From: JBEGHD01 sp049334165
GTDB taxonomy: Bacteria > Bacteroidota > Bacteroidia > Flavobacteriales_D > Sanyastnellaceae
DNA length: 64,000 nt
NCBI GenBank assembly: GCA_049334165.1
Contig: JBEGHD010000016.1
Strand: one strand, 5' to 3'
Part shown: positions 18,523-27,224 of the stretch, piece by piece
How the letters are laid out: each line of letters starts with the position of its first letter
Numbering within the stretch: position 1 is the stretch's first letter
Notes under the pieces: generated by a model
What the model saw: the letters and a program-made list of their open reading frames with translations, nothing else
Databases searched by the model: none
Told to the model about the DNA's origin: nothing
Translations under genes and position numbers: made by a program

Positions 18523-18560
18523 GTGACAAAACGTGACACATAACTTGACAAAGCGTGACA
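18523..18560. repeat. Phased TGACA repeat array, candidate operator
   Basis: Two 16-bp near-identical units, GTGACAAAACGTGACA (18523-18538) and TTGACAAAGCGTGACA (18545-18560), start 22 bp apart. Each holds two TGACA boxes 10 bp apart, giving four boxes on one helix face at spacings of 10, 12 and 10 bp. The array is 103-140 bp upstream of the Ig-like T9SS gene start, inside the 313-bp region 18421-18733 that otherwise holds only the leader hairpin and AT-rich sequence. The layout fits binding sites for a tandem-binding regulator; which one is unknown. Confidence 0.45.
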
Positions 18561-18733
18561 ATTGAAAGTTACGGCTTTCCAAATTTGAAATAGGATTGAA
18601 AAACAGGATCAATTTAAAGCTAACTAAAACAGGAAGATAAGATCTGTTTTATTTTTGCGATTCATGAAGAGAGTCTTTACTCAAGAAAAGTTGTGGTGTG
18701 AGGTGTAAGTAAATTGGCGTGACTCGGAGTAGG

Positions 18734-20434
18734 TTATCTGTTAGAAAGATTTCGGAGCAGCTCTGAGAGGTTTTTATCAGATGAAACATCCATTTTTTCT
18801 CGCAGCCTCTGTTTCCTTTTTCGAACTGATTCAGGTGTGATGTTAAAAATTTGTGCGATCTCTTTAGAAGATAGATTGAGAGTTAAGTAAGCACACATTC
18901 TCAGGTCGTTTGAGTTCAGTTCGGGAAAGTCCTCGCTTAGTCGGGAAAAGAAAACAGGATGAATCTCTTCAAAGTGAAGCTTGAAGGTTTCCCAATCCTG
19001 ATCCATATTTCTGGCTGTTTTCAGTTGATTGATCGCTTCTGAAACTGCCTTCTCACGATGAGCCTCTGGTTTGCTGCGCCAATTTTCGAGTGTTCTCATC
19101 AAATTGGTGAATACTTCATTTTTGTTAACCAGATGCATGGCTTTTCCCAAAAGCTCACGATTTTTAAATTCAATTTCTTGCTGAAGTTTTTGTCGCTCCA
19201 GAGCATTGACACGCTCTGCAGTTTTCATTTCTTGTTCAAGGCGTTGTTTCTGAGCTTCATTTCTTTCTATCGATAGTTTGGCAACTTCCTGGTCCTGCTC
19301 AAGAATTACATTTCGTTGTCTAAGGTTCTGGTTAGAAGTACGCATTGTGATGATGAGAAGTACTACAATCAACAAGCCTCCGCTCGCGGCCAGAGTCCAA
19401 ATAGTTTGTTGCCTTTCTGAGGTTTCTTTCAGCAGTTCGAGTTCCTTTTCTTTTTTACCAAATTCGTAGTTCATCTGGATTTCAGAAATCCATTTCGAGG
19501 TCTTGTTTTCCAGGAGTGTGTCTTTTAGGGCAAAAGTTTTTTGCAGATGGTCAAAGGCACTAGCGTTGTTCCCCGATTCTCGTTCAACTTTTGCCAACCA
19601 CTGGTGAGCATCTATGAGCATAGAAAGGTTATCTGTTGTTTGAAAACCGTCAATTCCCTGGTTGAGGTAAATTTTGGCAGAATCGAGTTTTCCAATTCTG
19701 AAAAGAACCTTACCTAAGTTGAGGCTGTATTCCCATCGATACCAAGCCTGTTTGTTGTCATTTGAGAGTGAATATGCTTTTCTATAGTAATGAAGAGCCG
19801 AGTCAAGATCGTTATTGTCAAATAAAATGTTTCCGACATTATTAACGGCTGCACTCAGGTTAATAGAATCGTTCATCTCTCTGAATATTACAGCTGCCTC
19901 GTTGTATCTGGCAATGGCTGTGTCTGTCTGTCCCGTATTTTCATACGTGTTTCCCAGGTTGATGAGGTTGGTGCCTACGCGCCAGGCTTCACCTTCCTCA
20001 CGACTCAGCTCCAGAGCTTTTTGCATGTAGTCCAGGGCTTTTTCGTGGGCCCCGTTTTGCTGATAGATAATTCCAATATTATTATAAATTGAATTCAGGT
20101 ATTTGTTAGCCTTATTCACCTGGGCAATTTCGAGGCTTTCGAGAAAATAACGCAAGGCCTCTTCCTGCGCATTAAAATGATGATATAGAGCTCCGAGATT
20201 TAGGTTGGCGAGAATCTGGTACCTGATGTTTTGTTCGTCCTCTGCCTTGGCCAGCAGCGAAGTGAGATGATTATGGGCCTCCTCAAAGTTGAGTTTTTCT
20301 GTGGCCAATACACCTTTCATCAAAAGAGAGTCGAGGCTTTCGACTTTGCGATCTTGGGGTTCACTGGAATTATCGCAGGAGAAAATGCTCAAACCCAGGG
20401 TCAGACAGAAACAAAAGATCAAAAATCTATTCAT
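18734..20434 (-). CDS. Membrane-anchored TPR / coiled-coil / HTH regulator
   Basis: 566 residues. N-terminal lipoprotein-like signal (FCFCLTLGLSIFSCDN), about six TPR units (roughly 50-310; e.g. YNNIGIIYQQNGAHEKALDYM), a membrane span near 345-365 (LAASGGLLIVVLLIITM), a long Gln/Glu/Arg-rich coiled coil, and a C-terminal LuxR-like helix-turn-helix (LSSKEIAQIFNITPESVRKR). This architecture is common in Bacteroidota and is thought to link an extracytoplasmic signal to DNA binding. Divergent from the DUF2911 gene, and on the same strand as the Ig-like T9SS gene; it is an obvious candidate to bind the TGACA array, but that is inference. Confidence 0.82.
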   Translation of the reverse strand: MNRFLIFCFCLTLGLSIFSCDNSSEPQDRKVESLDSLLMKGVLATEKLNFEEAHNHLTSLLAKAEDEQNIRYQILANLNLGALYHHFNAQEEALRYFLESLEIAQVNKANKYLNSIYNNIGIIYQQNGAHEKALDYMQKALELSREEGEAWRVGTNLINLGNTYENTGQTDTAIARYNEAAVIFREMNDSINLSAAVNNVGNILFDNNDLDSALHYYRKAYSLSNDNKQAWYRWEYSLNLGKVLFRIGKLDSAKIYLNQGIDGFQTTDNLSMLIDAHQWLAKVERESGNNASAFDHLQKTFALKDTLLENKTSKWISEIQMNYEFGKKEKELELLKETSERQQTIWTLAASGGLLIVVLLIITMRTSNQNLRQRNVILEQDQEVAKLSIERNEAQKQRLEQEMKTAERVNALERQKLQQEIEFKNRELLGKAMHLVNKNEVFTNLMRTLENWRSKPEAHREKAVSEAINQLKTARNMDQDWETFKLHFEEIHPVFFSRLSEDFPELNSNDLRMCAYLTLNLSSKEIAQIFNITPESVRKRKQRLREKMDVSSDKNLSELLRNLSNR

Positions 20435-20554
20435 GCTCCAAAGTTAACTATTCGGGCTGAATCGATCGCCAGCAGGCACTTTTCGAAGAAAGGGGTAAAC
20501 ATTTTCTTTGCTGTTGTGTTTCCACTTACTTCTATCGAGGGTGGGAAAACTTTT

Positions 20555-20562
20555 TACCTTTG
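20555..20562 (+). promoter_or_regulatory. Bacteroidota -7 box TACCTTTG
   Basis: Exact match to TAnnTTTG, 38 nt before the ATG of the DUF2911 gene, in the divergent region with the TPR-HTH gene. No clear -33 element is seen. Confidence 0.45.
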
Positions 20563-20600
20563 ATTCATCAAAATAATCAGAAATAAAACAAGAATACTTT

Positions 20601-21449
20601 ATGAAAACTCGAATTTTAACAATCGCCTTGTGTTTTGCTGCATTCACTGCAATGTCACAAGTAAAAACCCCAGCTCCAAGTCCCGGTGCTGAAGTAGAAC
20701 AAATTATTGGACTCACTGAAGTTCAGGTAGAGTATTCCAGACCTGGAATGAAAGGACGTGAAATTTTTGGAGGACTGGTTCCCTATAATGAAATGTGGAG
20801 AACAGGTGCTAACAAAAACACCATCATCGAATTTGAGCACGATGTAACCTTTGGAGGTAAAGAAGTTGCAGCCGGAGAGTATGCAATTTTCATCAAGCCA
20901 GGTGAGACTTCCTGGGAGATTTACCTCTACACAGATACAGAAAACTGGGGAACACCTGAGAAGTGGGAAGAATCAAAAGTTGCGGCCTCCGTAAAAGCAA
21001 AAGTGAATAGTATTGAGCCCGCTGTTGAAAACTTCACTATTGGATTTGATCATCTGTCAAACAACGATGGCCATCTTGTATTCAGCTGGGCAAAAACGAT
21101 GGTAAGTGTTAAAATTGAAGTTCCCACTGCTAAAATTGCAGGTGAGAGTATTGAAATGACACTTGAAGGTCCAGGAGCACGTGACTACTACTCAGCTGCT
21201 AAGTACTACCGTCAGGAAGGTCAAAATCTGGAGCAAGCCAAGGATTGGATCAATATGGCTGTGAAAATGTCTGGTGATGATGCTTACTGGATGTTGCGCG
21301 AAAAGGCGCTAATCCTTGCTGAAATGGAAGATTACAAAGGTGCCATTGAGGCAGCTCAACTTTCCAAAAAATCTGCGCAATCTCAAGGAAATCAGGGATA
21401 TGTTCGCATGAACGAAGAGTCTATCAAAATGTGGACGAAGATGAAATAA
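20601..21449 (+). CDS. DUF2911 exported protein with C-terminal TPR-like helices
   Basis: 282 residues with a signal peptide (LTIALCFAAFTAMSQ). The DUF2911 domain covers about 30-170: VQVEYSRPGMKGREIFGGLV, YNEMWRTGANKNT and GGKEVAAGEYAIFIKP are its usual blocks. A helical tail (about 190-282) looks like one or two TPR units (AKDWINMAVKMSGDDAYWML). Biochemical function of DUF2911 is unknown. Monocistronic: own promoter box upstream and a strong terminator 28 bp downstream. Confidence 0.88.
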   Translation: MKTRILTIALCFAAFTAMSQVKTPAPSPGAEVEQIIGLTEVQVEYSRPGMKGREIFGGLVPYNEMWRTGANKNTIIEFEHDVTFGGKEVAAGEYAIFIKPGETSWEIYLYTDTENWGTPEKWEESKVAASVKAKVNSIEPAVENFTIGFDHLSNNDGHLVFSWAKTMVSVKIEVPTAKIAGESIEMTLEGPGARDYYSAAKYYRQEGQNLEQAKDWINMAVKMSGDDAYWMLREKALILAEMEDYKGAIEAAQLSKKSAQSQGNQGYVRMNEESIKMWTKMK

Positions 21450-21477
21450 GCGAATTTCTTCTCTTAATAGAACTAAG

Positions 21478-21505
21478 GCCTCCGGACTTTCCGGGGGCTT
21501 TTTTT
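21478..21505 (+). terminator. Rho-independent terminator after DUF2911 gene
   Basis: GCCTCCGGA / TCCGGGGGC, 9 bp with one G-T pair and a 3-nt loop, followed by seven Ts. It ends the DUF2911 transcript. Confidence 0.9.
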
Positions 21506-21576
21506 GTCTGATGCTGTGAACAAATTGAAGTAAAGTCCATTTGCACCAGCATAACAAATCGAAAAATCAACTAATC

Positions 21577-21780
21577 ATGAAAGCAGCAGGAATAATCCTC
21601 ACTATCTTAGGTCTTATCGGATCTGTAGTTTTTGGAATTCAGGCCATGAACGAATCCAAATCATTTAGCCTTTTTGGAGCAGAAGTAGCTGTCAGCAAAG
21701 CCGACTGGACACCACTAATTATTTCTGGCGTTGTGCTGGTTGTGGGAATAATCATTCTTGTTGCCAGAAAGAAAGGTTGA
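21577..21780 (+). CDS. Small two-span membrane protein (DUF3185-like)
   Basis: 67 residues from the ATG at 21577; the frame is open earlier but the upstream codons (HQHNKSKNQ) are not membrane-protein-like. Two hydrophobic spans, AAGIILTILGLIGSVVFGI and PLIISGVVLVVGIIILVA, separated by a polar loop and followed by a basic RKKG end. This matches small DUF3185-type inner-membrane proteins of unknown function. Sits between the DUF2911 terminator and the convergent symporter gene (12-bp gap). Confidence 0.7.
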   Translation: MKAAGIILTILGLIGSVVFGIQAMNESKSFSLFGAEVAVSKADWTPLIISGVVLVVGIIILVARKKG

Positions 21781-21791
21781 TTTCAACCCGC

Positions 21792-23399
21792 CTACAATTC
21801 TTCTTTCTTTTTTAGAATCCAGCTCAATACGAAAAAGAAAACGGCTGAAGTCGCTATTCCAAACACATTAGGATCTAGCCCAAATGGCAGGTAAAAGTGA
21901 ATGTCGCCCCAGGGGATGTGAATCAATTGCGAGGCATTTACATGCTGAGTGATTTCAAACTTGCGCATGCCTTCTATGCTCACGTCAGGAATTGGCATAT
22001 GCTGCCTGAGGTTGTCGAATTGTTCGATGAGTTTTTCGCGCTCCACGTTGGGTGACAGCGAGACTTTAAACCACTGAAGACCCGCGGTGACAGCCCCGCC
22101 AGAAAGCATTGCCGCAATTGCGCCAATCCAATGACTGCCTTTCCAAAACAGTCCTCCGATAAGCGGAATGGTCAATCCAGAGACCATAAAGGCGTAGGAG
22201 GTAAGCATCACATCAAGTACCTGAGTGACCTGAGAGGCAATAAGCAAGGCGATGACTCCGATGATGAGAGTCATTACCTGAGAGAGGCGAAAGAACGATT
22301 TCTTCTCATGGTCCATTTTTTTGAAAAAGCCGATCACATCAGACACAATGTTTCCAGATGAAGCCATCAGGCAGCTGTCTGCAGTAGAAAGAATTGCAGA
22401 AAAATAAGCCGACATCATCAGTCCCATCAGTCCAACTGGTAGAACCGTTCGCAAAAGCATAGGTAACCCGGTTTCGGGGTCGGCCTCAGCAATGCCTGCT
22501 GTGCCCAGGTACTCAAACATGCCCTGGTCTGCCGCAGAGCGGGCCATTAGGCCGAGTGCCACGCCCATAAACGCCATGATCGGCCACTCGAAAAATCCCG
22601 CGTAAAACCATGCTTTCTTCGCAGTTTTTTCATCACGACACGAATAAATTCGTTGGTAGAGTGTCATTCCCACAAACCAAATGGGAATGATTGTGACAGC
22701 CCAGTTCGCCAGGTCTTGCCATCGCAGGTTTGTCATGCTGAAAAACTCATCTGGAAGAGAGTTGGTGAGCCCTTCCCATCCGCCAACCGCGGAGTACGAA
22801 ACTGGAATCCCGATAAAAATCAGTCCACCCATGAGAATTATCCACTGCACGGTGTCGGTGTAGATCACAGCCTTTATTCCTCCCATCACGGTGTAGACAA
22901 CAGCTATGGCGCCCATAATCCAAAGAGCACTGTCGAGGTTCAAATCCTGAAAAGTTCCAGAGGCGAGTTTGGCACCAGCCAGTAGTTGAGAACTTGTAAA
23001 TCCTATGTAGCCAATAGCCGAAATGATTCCCGCAATCAGCGCCACCCAGGGATTAAACAGGTAACCAAAAATCTCTGGGAAGGTGTAGAAGTTCTCGAAT
23101 GCTTTTGTGTTTTTGACTCTGGGAATGAGCACTACCGCACTGAGCCAGGCTCCGAGCAGTCCTGTGAAAAGCATCCACGAACCGGAAATCCCCATCATAA
23201 AACCCAATCCTCCCAGACCGATGGAGAAGCCGCCACCAACATCTGTGGCCACAACAGAGAGGCCCACGTGCCAGCTACTCATATTTCTTCCGCCTACGTA
23301 GTAGTCGTCCGCGCCCTTGTTGTTTCTCAAAAAGAAAAAGCCAACACCAAGCATGGCGACCATATAGACTATGAAAATGGTTATGTCGATCCAGTTCAT
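21792..23399 (-). CDS. Sodium:solute symporter (SSS family)
   Basis: 535 residues with about 13 hydrophobic spans, beginning WIDITIFIVYMVAMLGVGFFFL. The family signature region GGRNMSSWHVGLSVVATDVGGG and the later SAYFSAILSTADSCLMASSGNIVSD (Na2-site serines) identify the SSS group, the same as sugar, proline or sialic-acid transporters. The substrate cannot be read from sequence; sequence style resembles the SGLT-like sugar/inositol subgroup. Single gene, converging on the small membrane protein. Confidence 0.9.
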   Translation of the reverse strand: MNWIDITIFIVYMVAMLGVGFFFLRNNKGADDYYVGGRNMSSWHVGLSVVATDVGGGFSIGLGGLGFMMGISGSWMLFTGLLGAWLSAVVLIPRVKNTKAFENFYTFPEIFGYLFNPWVALIAGIISAIGYIGFTSSQLLAGAKLASGTFQDLNLDSALWIMGAIAVVYTVMGGIKAVIYTDTVQWIILMGGLIFIGIPVSYSAVGGWEGLTNSLPDEFFSMTNLRWQDLANWAVTIIPIWFVGMTLYQRIYSCRDEKTAKKAWFYAGFFEWPIMAFMGVALGLMARSAADQGMFEYLGTAGIAEADPETGLPMLLRTVLPVGLMGLMMSAYFSAILSTADSCLMASSGNIVSDVIGFFKKMDHEKKSFFRLSQVMTLIIGVIALLIASQVTQVLDVMLTSYAFMVSGLTIPLIGGLFWKGSHWIGAIAAMLSGGAVTAGLQWFKVSLSPNVEREKLIEQFDNLRQHMPIPDVSIEGMRKFEITQHVNASQLIHIPWGDIHFYLPFGLDPNVFGIATSAVFFFVLSWILKKKEEL

Positions 23400-23485
23400 C
23401 AGTTCAGGTTTTGATAAGAACTTTCGGAGATACCATTTTTTTAAACAAATTCCAAAAAGGATTTTGTGCAGTTAGCCTGATGTGG

Positions 23486-25012
23486 CTAAGGATTTCGGAG
23501 AATTTCCAGTAAAAACTCTAGTTGTGTATCGCGTTCGTGAAAAAGATCTCTTGGATCGAAGGGGACATAAAAGTCTGGAGCTAGAGGAGTTGGGTCTGCT
23601 TCAAAACTAGAAGTGGTATTCGAGCGAATAGTAGAAATGTAAACATTGAGCCCGCTGTTTTTCATTTGATAGGGTGCTGGGTTGCCCCAGGTACCGCAAA
23701 GTGGTCCAAGGCAAGGTTCTCCTATGATTGCCCCCAGTTCATACTTCTTAAAACAACCGGCAAAGTTGACTCCTGCAGATCCGGTTTTCCCATTGACCAG
23801 GAGAAATACTTCACCATCAAAAAAGTTTCGTTTGGAACGTTTCTCAGGTTCGTTGTAGTAAAGTGTATCTGTAGTGCCAACCGGCATTTCGATGATTTGC
23901 ATGTAGTTTCTCGCTTCTTCGTTGCCTCCAAAAAACAGCTTCAGCATGAACCGCTGAAAGTTGTTGAAATTGTTTTCGTAATTGGCTTTTGAAATTTCGC
24001 TTTGTTTGGCGATGATGCTCTTCGGGACTGTGAATTTCTCTTCAGAAAAATAATTGAAAACTTCTTCCATCCTGTTGGTCTGTCCGCCCATGTTGTCGCG
24101 CAAATCGATGGCGAGATATTTTGTGTCGCTTTTTCGGATGTCGCGAAACGACCGCTTTAAAAACCTGTAGTACTTTCCGCTGCGGCCTTTGGCAAAAGAC
24201 CCGATTTTTAAAACTGCAAGACTGTCTTCCGGATAAAACTCAAGGTCGTAGGTTTTGGCCCGATCCTCTTCAGGTGTGACCTTCCACTTTTTCTTTCCTT
24301 CCGATTTTAGCGTCTTGTAATCCTTTCCGGGGTAATCGATTCGTTGAGGGAGTTTGTCTCCAGGCGAGATGTATTCGATTTTGTTAATTGTATCCACCGG
24401 AATCATCATCGAGACTATCGAAGAGAAAATAGCATCTGTAATTCTTCGATTGCCGCGAATAGAGTTGCCTTCAAAAATTGAAAACTGCTCCACTTCCTTG
24501 TAGAGTTCATAGACATTATGACCGTTGATAGTAAAAAGTAAACTCCCGGGAGGAAGAATGTCCTGGCCGTCTTTTTCAATTATGAGATCTCCTTTGTCGG
24601 ATTTCAAAACTGAAAAGTTCAGGTAGAGCCCGCCATTTCTCTTGTAGTGCTTTCCGAGCATGGAGAAATTGAGGTAAGTGTGGGAATCTTTCATCACGCT
24701 TAGTGCGGACGCCACAAATCCGGCAAAATCCAAAAAAGTAGCTCCTTCCATTACCGAGTCAGTTGCTGCAGCAAAAGCACTGTCGAGCTGAGCTTCGGTG
24801 CAGTAGGTAAAAGGATTTTGATGAGTTTCCCTGACGCGCTTTTCCAGCAGCTGCAGACCTTCTACCAAATCGTTGGCAGAAAAGACGCTGTCCATGGTTA
24901 CTGCTTTTTGTCCATTTGCCAGAGCAGGGCAGAACACAAGCAAAAGAAAAACAGCCCGGAACAAAAGTGAAATTCCGGGCTGAAAGTGAAAAGGCGTTTT
25001 ATTGAGGATCAT
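23486..25012 (-). CDS. Exported S41-family peptidase-like protein
   Basis: 508 residues with an N-terminal signal region (LLFRAVFLLLVFCPALANGQ). The C-terminal half has the tail-specific-protease fold: YLAIDLRDNMGGQTNRMEEV, VFLLVNGKTGSAGVNFAG with the candidate nucleophile Ser in TGSAG, and IIGEPCLGPLCGTWGNPAP. A PDZ-like strand pattern (about 150-180; LFTINGHNVYELYKEVEQF) precedes it. The catalytic lysine is not certain by eye. Starts 2 bp after the paaZ stop, so it is cotranscribed with paaZ. Confidence 0.8.
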   Translation of the reverse strand: MILNKTPFHFQPGISLLFRAVFLLLVFCPALANGQKAVTMDSVFSANDLVEGLQLLEKRVRETHQNPFTYCTEAQLDSAFAAATDSVMEGATFLDFAGFVASALSVMKDSHTYLNFSMLGKHYKRNGGLYLNFSVLKSDKGDLIIEKDGQDILPPGSLLFTINGHNVYELYKEVEQFSIFEGNSIRGNRRITDAIFSSIVSMMIPVDTINKIEYISPGDKLPQRIDYPGKDYKTLKSEGKKKWKVTPEEDRAKTYDLEFYPEDSLAVLKIGSFAKGRSGKYYRFLKRSFRDIRKSDTKYLAIDLRDNMGGQTNRMEEVFNYFSEEKFTVPKSIIAKQSEISKANYENNFNNFQRFMLKLFFGGNEEARNYMQIIEMPVGTTDTLYYNEPEKRSKRNFFDGEVFLLVNGKTGSAGVNFAGCFKKYELGAIIGEPCLGPLCGTWGNPAPYQMKNSGLNVYISTIRSNTTSSFEADPTPLAPDFYVPFDPRDLFHERDTQLEFLLEILRNP

Positions 25013-25014
25013 CC

Positions 25015-27063
25015 TTAGTCTTCCTGGTTGCGTTTCTTCACCATTGTTAGAATCGTAGCAATGGCAACGGTTTCATCTTCTTCGTCATATACGTCAACGA
25101 GGAACTTAACGATACCTTTTGCAACATCGTCTGCTTCGCGCTTTTCCTGATCGATTTTTTCTTTCACGGTCAGTTTCACACCTATGGTCATTCCCGGATA
25201 CACCGGTTTTGTGAATCGGCATTCTTCGATTCCGTAGTTGAGCAAAACGGGTCCTTTCTTAGGGTCCACAAACATTCCCGCAGCTTTAGAAAGAATGTAG
25301 TAACCGTGAGCCACTTTGCCTTCGAAGATTGTTCCGTCCAGCGAAGTAGCATCTACGTGAGCGTAAAAATTGTCTCCGCTCACGTTCGCGAAGTTGGTAA
25401 TATCCGCTTCAGTCACAGTGTGCTTGTGAGTGAACTCTGTCTCACCAATCACGAGGTCTTCGAAGTGCTGGCGGAAAGGATGCTTCTCAGCTTCTTTCTG
25501 TTTCCCTCCGCGCTGATAAACCTGTGTGATTTCCGAAATGCTCGTAGGCGTTCCCTGCAAGGCTGTTCTTTGAAGGTAGTGCAAGACTCCTCGTTTTCCT
25601 CCGAGTTCTTCGCCACCTCCAGCACGACCGGGACCACCGTGAACCAACAGCGGCATTGGCGAACCATGACCGGTTGATTCTTTGGCGCTTTCGCGATTTA
25701 AAATCAAAATTCTTCCGTGGTGAGAAGCTGCACCGAGTACAAATTCTCTGGCCAGACTGTCGTCAAAAGTTGCCATGGTGCAAACCAGCGAACCTTTACC
25801 CATGTTGGCCAACTGAATTGCTTCGTCCATGTCTTTATAAGGCATCAGCGTGCTCACAGGTCCGAACGCTTCTATGTTGTGACTCTCCATGTTTTGGAGC
25901 GGGTTCTTGTTGAGCAGCAGAACAGGGGAGAAGAATGATCCTTTGTTTTTATCAGCTCCGCTAACCTCAAAGTTCTCGAGATCACCGTAAACCATGTCGC
26001 TGGTTTTGTTGAGCTCTTTTAGCTTTTGGCGAACTTCTTCAACTTGTTCTTTTCCAGCAAGTGCACCCATTTTCACGCCTTCCGTTCTGGGATCACCGAT
26101 CACTGTTCTGGAAAGCTGTTTTCCGAGAGCAATTTGCACGTCTTCAATGAGTTTTTCCGGAACAATCACTCTTCTAATTGCGGTACATTTTTGTCCACAT
26201 TTAGAAGTCATTTCTCTTCGAACCTCCTTGATGAACAGGTCGAACTCTTCTGTTCCGGGCACGGCATCTTCGCCAAGCACCGCGGCATTGAGAGAGTCCG
26301 CTTCCATGTTAAACGGAACGGAGTTTTCGATGATCGCCTTGTGGGTTTTGAGCATTCTACCGGTATCGGCAGATCCAGTAAAAGTCACTACATCCTGTGG
26401 CTGTACAAAGTCGAGGAGATTTCCTGCCGACCCACAAATCAATTGTAGCGCTCCATCGGGAAAGATTTTTGATTCGATCATGTCTTTCACCACCATCTCA
26501 GTGAGGTAGGAAGTGAGTGTTGCGGGTTTCACCACAGCTGGAACTCCAGCTAGAAGGTTTACCGCAATTTTTTCGAGCATTCCCCAAACCGGGAAGTTGA
26601 ATGCGTTGATGTGGATAGCCGCACCTTCTTTAGGTACCAAAATGTGGTGACCAATAAAAGTTCCTTCTTTTGAAAGCGGAGCGGCATCGCCTTCCACGTA
26701 GTAAGGTTTGTTCGGGAATTGTTTTCTGAGGCTTGCGTAAGCAAAAAGATTTCCGATTCCACCGTCAATGTCTACCCAGCTATCGGCTTTGGTGGCACCA
26801 GTAGAGTAGCTGAGATCGTAGTATTTTTTTCTTCGTTCGAAGAGGAAAAGCGCCATGGCTTTGATCATGCGGCCGCGCTCGTGGAAAGTCATTTTCTTGA
26901 GAGCCGGGCTACCGATATTTCTGGCGTAATTTAGAACTCCCTCGAAATCGATACCAGCTGTGCTGGCTACTGCGAGTTCCTCTCCAGTAATTGCATCATA
27001 GAGTTGCTTTCCGTCTCCTTCGCCTTCAATCCATTTTCCCTGAACGTAATTCTTGAGTTTCAT
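25015..27063 (-). CDS. paaZ: Bifunctional PaaZ: oxepin-CoA hydrolase / semialdehyde dehydrogenase
   Basis: 682 residues, the usual PaaZ length. The N-terminal aldehyde dehydrogenase (about 1-510) shows the catalytic cysteine region SKCGQKCTAIRRVIVPE and the glutamate in FNMEADSLNAA. The C-terminal MaoC-like hotdog domain (about 530-680) has ITNFANVSGDNFYAHVDA and KVAHGYYILSKAAG, the hydratase half that opens the oxepin-CoA ring. In phenylacetate degradation PaaZ follows PaaABCE and PaaG. None of those genes is in this window, so this copy is either remote from its pathway or used elsewhere. Leads a two-gene unit with the S41 gene. Confidence 0.92.
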   Translation of the reverse strand: MKLKNYVQGKWIEGEGDGKQLYDAITGEELAVASTAGIDFEGVLNYARNIGSPALKKMTFHERGRMIKAMALFLFERRKKYYDLSYSTGATKADSWVDIDGGIGNLFAYASLRKQFPNKPYYVEGDAAPLSKEGTFIGHHILVPKEGAAIHINAFNFPVWGMLEKIAVNLLAGVPAVVKPATLTSYLTEMVVKDMIESKIFPDGALQLICGSAGNLLDFVQPQDVVTFTGSADTGRMLKTHKAIIENSVPFNMEADSLNAAVLGEDAVPGTEEFDLFIKEVRREMTSKCGQKCTAIRRVIVPEKLIEDVQIALGKQLSRTVIGDPRTEGVKMGALAGKEQVEEVRQKLKELNKTSDMVYGDLENFEVSGADKNKGSFFSPVLLLNKNPLQNMESHNIEAFGPVSTLMPYKDMDEAIQLANMGKGSLVCTMATFDDSLAREFVLGAASHHGRILILNRESAKESTGHGSPMPLLVHGGPGRAGGGEELGGKRGVLHYLQRTALQGTPTSISEITQVYQRGGKQKEAEKHPFRQHFEDLVIGETEFTHKHTVTEADITNFANVSGDNFYAHVDATSLDGTIFEGKVAHGYYILSKAAGMFVDPKKGPVLLNYGIEECRFTKPVYPGMTIGVKLTVKEKIDQEKREADDVAKGIVKFLVDVYDEEDETVAIATILTMVKKRNQED

Positions 27064-27224
27064 CTATTCGGATTTTTCTGATTGTCTAAAAAAGTAAACT
27101 GCACTTAGAGCATTCCAACAACAACTTCTTCAGCGCAGTTCAATTTGGGTAAAATTAGCCCAATTCGCGAAGTTGGCAAAAGACAAACTTCCGGGAGTTT
27201 GGAATCTGTGATGGATTCTGGTTT

